Shown: piece by piece, positions 6,895 through 9,169 of the stretch
Numbering within the stretch: the stretch's first letter is position 1
How the letters are laid out: every line of letters begins with the position of its first letter
Source: Acidobacteriaceae bacterium
GTDB lineage: Bacteria > Acidobacteriota > Terriglobia > Terriglobales > Acidobacteriaceae
Assembly: GCA_003139975.1 (NCBI GenBank)
Contig: PLHN01000439.1
Location: 1 to 9,169, forward strand
DNA: 9,169 nt
Direction: 5' to 3'
Program-made: the position numbers and the translations under genes
Notes under the pieces: model-generated
What the model saw: the letters and a program-made list of their open reading frames with translations, nothing else
Database searches by the model: none
Told to the model about the DNA's origin: nothing

Positions 6895-6924
6895 TTGACA
6901 CTCCCGGCAACCAAAAACTAATCT
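6895..6924 (+). promoter_or_regulatory. Candidate upstream promoter of the nuo operon
   Basis: A perfect -35 TTGACA (6895-6900) is followed after 18 bp by TAATCT (6919-6924), or after 17 bp by ACTAAT (6918-6923). Both -10 boxes are weak. A start near 6931 would give a leader of about 40 nt before nuoA. Confidence 0.35.
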
Positions 6925-6931
6925 AGGGAGT

Positions 6932-6960
6932 TTAAGATTGTGCTTGGCGCGCATTATATA
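6932..6960 (+). promoter_or_regulatory. Candidate proximal promoter of the nuo operon
   Basis: TTAAGA (6932-6937, 4 of 6), a 17-bp spacer and TATATA (6955-6960, 4 of 6) end 11 bp before the nuoA ATG. Use of this promoter would give a leaderless transcript, consistent with the absence of any purine-rich ribosome-binding site at nuoA. It overlaps the opposing TATAAT box at 6953-6958. Confidence 0.3.
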
Positions 6961-6982
6961 TAGCTCCTCCTATGCCAGACAA
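6953..6982 (-). promoter_or_regulatory. Candidate promoter of the orf215-ilvB-ilvN-thiS cluster
   Basis: On the minus strand TTGTCT (6982-6977, 4 of 6), an 18-bp spacer and a perfect TATAAT (6958-6953). Transcription would start near 6946 and give a leader of about 125 nt before ATG 6821. The -35 lies inside the first codons of nuoA on the other strand. No leader peptide or terminator that would mark an attenuator is evident in that leader. Confidence 0.45.
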
Positions 6983-7367
6983 TTACTTCGCTCGCTACCT
7001 GCCCCTGCTGATGCATTTCGGCATCGCGACGGCGCTTGCTACAGCGATTGTGGTCCTTTCCTGGCTCGTCGGACAGCACAAACCGGGCCGAAGCAAGATG
7101 TCTCCCTATGAATGCGGCGTGCCACCGGTAGGCGATGCCCGCGGACGCTTCTCGGTGAAGTTCTACCTGGTGGCGATGCTTTTTATCTTATTCGATGTGG
7201 AGGCTGTTTTCCTTTATTCATGGGCGGTAATTCTTCGCGAACTGAAGATGTTTGGATTCTGGGAAATGATTGTGTACATCGCCGTCGTGCTCGTCGGCCT
7301 TTTCTACATATGGAAAAAGGGTGTCCTTGACTGGGGCTTGAGTCATCTTAAAAGGGGAGACATCTAG
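6972..7367 (+). CDS. nuoA: NADH-quinone oxidoreductase subunit A
   Basis: This is a membrane subunit of respiratory complex I near the quinone-access channel. The product is 131 aa with three predicted transmembrane helices at about residues 14-34, 64-88 and 97-115. Family signatures are SPYECGVPPVGDARGRFSVK (44-63), with the conserved Glu-Cys-Gly loop, and FDVEAVFLYSWAV (74-86), whose D75 and E77 are the buried acidic pair typical of NuoA/ND3. ATG 6972 is the only sensible start, but the bases before it (GCTCCTCCT) are pyrimidine-rich, with no Shine-Dalgarno. The stop TAG shares one base with the nuoC GTG start. It is the first gene of the nuo operon, divergent from the ilv cluster. Confidence 0.97.
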   Translation: MPDNYFARYLPLLMHFGIATALATAIVVLSWLVGQHKPGRSKMSPYECGVPPVGDARGRFSVKFYLVAMLFILFDVEAVFLYSWAVILRELKMFGFWEMIVYIAVVLVGLFYIWKKGVLDWGLSHLKRGDI

Positions 7368-7864
7368 TGCCGCTCGCTCCCCCGATTACCGATATCGAGC
7401 TGCTCAAGTCGCATCCGGCGCTGGGGCGGCTGCTCGACTCCATTGGCACCGCGGTTCAAGACGCAAAGTTCGACCGCGACGAACTCACGATCTGGATTGA
7501 CAAGTCTTTCATTCGAGAAGCGTGCGCCATCTTGCGCGACGACCCCGACTGCCCGTTTAACTATCTTTCGGACCTCACCTGTGTAGATTGGTATCCATCG
7601 GAACCGCGCTTCGAGGTCGTCTACCATCTGCTGTCGATCCCGAAAAAAGAGCGCGTGCGGCTGAAGGCGCGGCTTGACGGATCCAGCCCGGCCATCGAGT
7701 CGGTCACGTCGGTCTGGCCGTCGGCGAATCACTACGAACGCGAGGTGTTCGATCTGTTTGGCGTGCGCTTCACCGGACACCCCAACCTGAAACGCATCAT
7801 GATGCCCGATGACTGGGAAGGCCATCCCCTGCGGAAGGACTATCCGGTGGAAGGGTACCGGTAA
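7367..7864 (+). CDS. nuoC: NADH-quinone oxidoreductase subunit C
   Basis: This peripheral-arm (30-kDa-type) subunit of complex I contacts NuoD and the quinone-reaction region. The product is 165 aa, a single unfused NuoC. The N-terminal half has the alpha-beta fold with FNYLSDLTCVDW (64-75) and FEVVYHLLS (82-90). The C-terminal half bears the family signature ANHYEREVFDLFGVRF (120-135), with the conserved ERE-FD core, and ends with DDWEGHPLRKDYPVEGY (148-164). Translation starts at GTG 7367, which overlaps the nuoA stop by one base. A strong Shine-Dalgarno GGGGAG (7354-7359) sits 7 bp upstream inside nuoA, supporting this start. The usual intervening nuoB is missing. The nuoD ATG follows 3 bp after the stop. 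Confidence 0.96.
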   Translation: MPLAPPITDIELLKSHPALGRLLDSIGTAVQDAKFDRDELTIWIDKSFIREACAILRDDPDCPFNYLSDLTCVDWYPSEPRFEVVYHLLSIPKKERVRLKARLDGSSPAIESVTSVWPSANHYEREVFDLFGVRFTGHPNLKRIMMPDDWEGHPLRKDYPVEGYR

Positions 7865-7867
7865 ACC

Positions 7868-9070
7868 ATGTCTCCAACCTCTGCCAGTCTTGCTCAGTCC
7901 GAACAGGATCGCACTGTTGTCCTCAACATGGGACCGCAGCACCCCTCCACGCACGGCGTGCTGCGGCTGGTGCTCGAGATTGACGGCGAGACTATCGTCC
8001 GGCTGCGGCCTGAGATTGGTTACCTGCATACCGGGATCGAGAAGACCTGCGAGGCCAAGTTCTACCAGCAAGTTGTTCCCCTGACCGACCGCATCGACTA
8101 CCTCTGCCCGCTGACCAACAACCTCACCTACTGCCTGGCAGTGGAGAAGTTGCTCGGGATCGAGATCCCTCCCAAGGCGCAGTGGATGCGGGTTCTGATG
8201 AATGAGTTGACCCGCATTAATTCGCACCTGGTCTGGCTGGGAACCCATGCCATGGACCTGGGCGCGATGACGGTCCTTTTATATTGCTTCCGGGAGCGCG
8301 AAGACGTTCTCCGGCTTTTTGAAATGGTCAGCGGCCAGCGCATGATGACCTCCTATTTCCGCATTGGCGGGCTGGCGCTGGAGCCGCCGTTGGACTTCTT
8401 CGAGCACGTCAAGAAATTTGCTGACCCCTTCACCAGCAAAGTGGATGAATACGAAGGCTTGCTGACGGGGAATCCGATTTTTCTGATGCGCACCAAGGGC
8501 GTGGCTCGCTTGAGCGCCCAGGATGCCATCGCTCTCGGAGCTTGTGGGCCCACATTACGCGGCAGCGGCGTCGATATCGACCTCCGGCGCGACAGTCCTT
8601 ATACGGGCTACGAAAACTTCAAGTTTAAGGTTCCGGTTCAGACGGAAGGTGATGTATTTGCGCGATATATCTGCCGCGTCCAGGAACTGCGCGAATCTAT
8701 CGGAATGGTGCAGCAGGCGCTTGCAGGGATGCCGGAAGGTCCGGTAAAGGCGGATGCGCCAAAAGTGGTGCTGCCGGATCGAGAGAAGATGAAGACGCAG
8801 ATGGAAGCCCTCATTTATCACTTCAAGATCATCACCGAGGGCTTCACCGTTCCGGCGGGCGAAGTTTACCAAGGCGTGGAATCGCCCCGCGGCGAGATGG
8901 GCTACTACGTGGTGAGCGACGGCACGGCCAAACCGTATCGCGTGCACATGCGCGGCCCATCGTATGCGAACCTGCAAACGCTGGCCAAAATGTGCGAAGG
9001 ATGCTTGATCGCCGACGTGGTCGCAGCCGTCGGGAGCATCGACATCGTGCTGGGAGATATCGACCGGTAG
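7868..9070 (+). CDS. nuoD: NADH-quinone oxidoreductase subunit D
   Basis: This 49-kDa-type subunit forms most of the quinone-binding pocket of complex I beside NuoB. The product is 400 aa, normal length, not fused to NuoC. Signatures: MGPQHPSTHGVLRL (21-34), GYLHTGIEK (51-59), RIDYL (75-79), MNELTRINSHLVWLGTHAMD, and the C-terminal end LGDIDR. By alignment from memory to Thermus Nqo4, H29 and Y78 correspond to its quinone-site His38 and Tyr87, so the site looks intact. Overall similarity to the [NiFe]-hydrogenase large subunit family is expected, without the Ni-binding cysteines. The ATG lies 3 bp after the nuoC stop, with GGAAGG about 13 bp upstream, so translation is probably coupled. An AT-rich repeat starts 4 bp after its stop. 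Confidence 0.97.
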   Translation: MSPTSASLAQSEQDRTVVLNMGPQHPSTHGVLRLVLEIDGETIVRLRPEIGYLHTGIEKTCEAKFYQQVVPLTDRIDYLCPLTNNLTYCLAVEKLLGIEIPPKAQWMRVLMNELTRINSHLVWLGTHAMDLGAMTVLLYCFREREDVLRLFEMVSGQRMMTSYFRIGGLALEPPLDFFEHVKKFADPFTSKVDEYEGLLTGNPIFLMRTKGVARLSAQDAIALGACGPTLRGSGVDIDLRRDSPYTGYENFKFKVPVQTEGDVFARYICRVQELRESIGMVQQALAGMPEGPVKADAPKVVLPDREKMKTQMEALIYHFKIITEGFTVPAGEVYQGVESPRGEMGYYVVSDGTAKPYRVHMRGPSYANLQTLAKMCEGCLIADVVAAVGSIDIVLGDIDR

Positions 9071-9074
9071 GAGA

Positions 9075-9169
9075 TTTTGCAATTTGGTAATCGCGTAATT
9101 TTGCAATTTGGAATCGGGCCTGCTTTTGATTTGAAATTACCAAATTACCCAATTACAAAATTACCAAAT
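9075..9169. repeat. Inverted pair of 8-bp-period tandem repeats downstream of nuoD
   Basis: The left arm 9075-9114 is five 8-bp units: ttttgcaa, tttggtaa, tcgcgtaa, ttttgcaa, tttggaat. The right arm 9135-9169 is four and a bit units of the complementary sense: aattacca, aattaccc, aattacaa, aattacca, aat. A spacer of about 20 bp separates them. AATTTGGTAAT (9081-9091) and ATTACCAAATT (9136-9146) are perfect inverted copies. Each arm also repeats at 24 bp (9074-9087 with 9098-9111; 9136-9145 with 9160-9169). The element runs off the window, so its full length is unknown. Confidence 0.8.

Noticed and set aside
7364..8248. 294-codon minus-strand open frame opposite nuoC and nuoD
   Set aside because: It is an antisense shadow of two secure nuo genes, with no recognisable protein features.
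8555..9152. Minus-strand open frames of 183 and 102 codons at the right end
   Set aside because: They begin in the AT-rich 8-bp repeat and continue antisense to nuoD; their N-termini are translated repeat units.
9075..9169. CRISPR array
   Set aside because: The period is 8 bp (24 bp at most), there are no unique spacers of 30 bp or so, and the arms are inverted.

Overview
The window reads as a stretch of core-metabolism chromosome from a GC-rich Gram-negative bacterium, most likely an Acidobacteriota member. That assignment is an inference. It rests on the style of two lineage-restricted hypothetical proteins (461-1180 and 6174-6821), on the nuoA-nuoC-nuoD order, and on the 8-bp AATTACCA-type intergenic repeat. 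No rRNA or marker gene is present to prove it.

Layout. At the left edge, on the minus strand, lies the N-terminal 80 codons of a PLP-dependent class I/II aminotransferase (1-242). Next comes a minus-strand gene for a probable secreted protein of unknown function (461-1180) with a good sigma-70-type promoter. On the plus strand follow a tRNA-Arg(CCT) gene (1343-1419) and the two subunits of adenosylcobalamin-dependent ethanolamine ammonia-lyase, eutB and eutC, joined by an ATGA stop/start overlap. Converging on eutC from the right is a minus-strand cluster. In transcription order it is an unknown 215-aa protein, ilvB and ilvN (the two acetohydroxyacid synthase subunits) and thiS (thiamine sulfur carrier), with gaps of only 30, 20 and 16 bp. 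Its last gene, thiS, overlaps the end of eutC by 64 bp. A 150-bp divergent intergenic region separates this cluster from the start of a respiratory complex I operon on the plus strand: nuoA, nuoC and nuoD. The usual nuoB is absent between nuoA and nuoC. The window ends in an inverted pair of 8-bp-period tandem repeats just after nuoD.

How the parts work together. EutBC would split ethanolamine into acetaldehyde and ammonia. No microcompartment, reactivase or transporter gene is visible, so the enzyme probably acts free in the cytoplasm. IlvB/IlvN make the first committed step of branched-chain amino-acid synthesis. IlvB needs thiamine diphosphate, whose thiazole sulfur comes from ThiS, which gives a plausible reason for thiS trailing ilvBN. 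NuoA/C/D are the membrane and quinone-site-proximal subunits of NADH:quinone oxidoreductase.

I see no defence system, mobile element or CRISPR, and no clear new multi-gene system. The points most worth a second look are the ThiS with residues beyond its functional Gly-Gly end (inside the overlap with eutC), the missing nuoB, the 8-bp inverted tandem repeat, the unknown gene heading the ilv cluster, and signs that nuoA and eutB may be leaderless.
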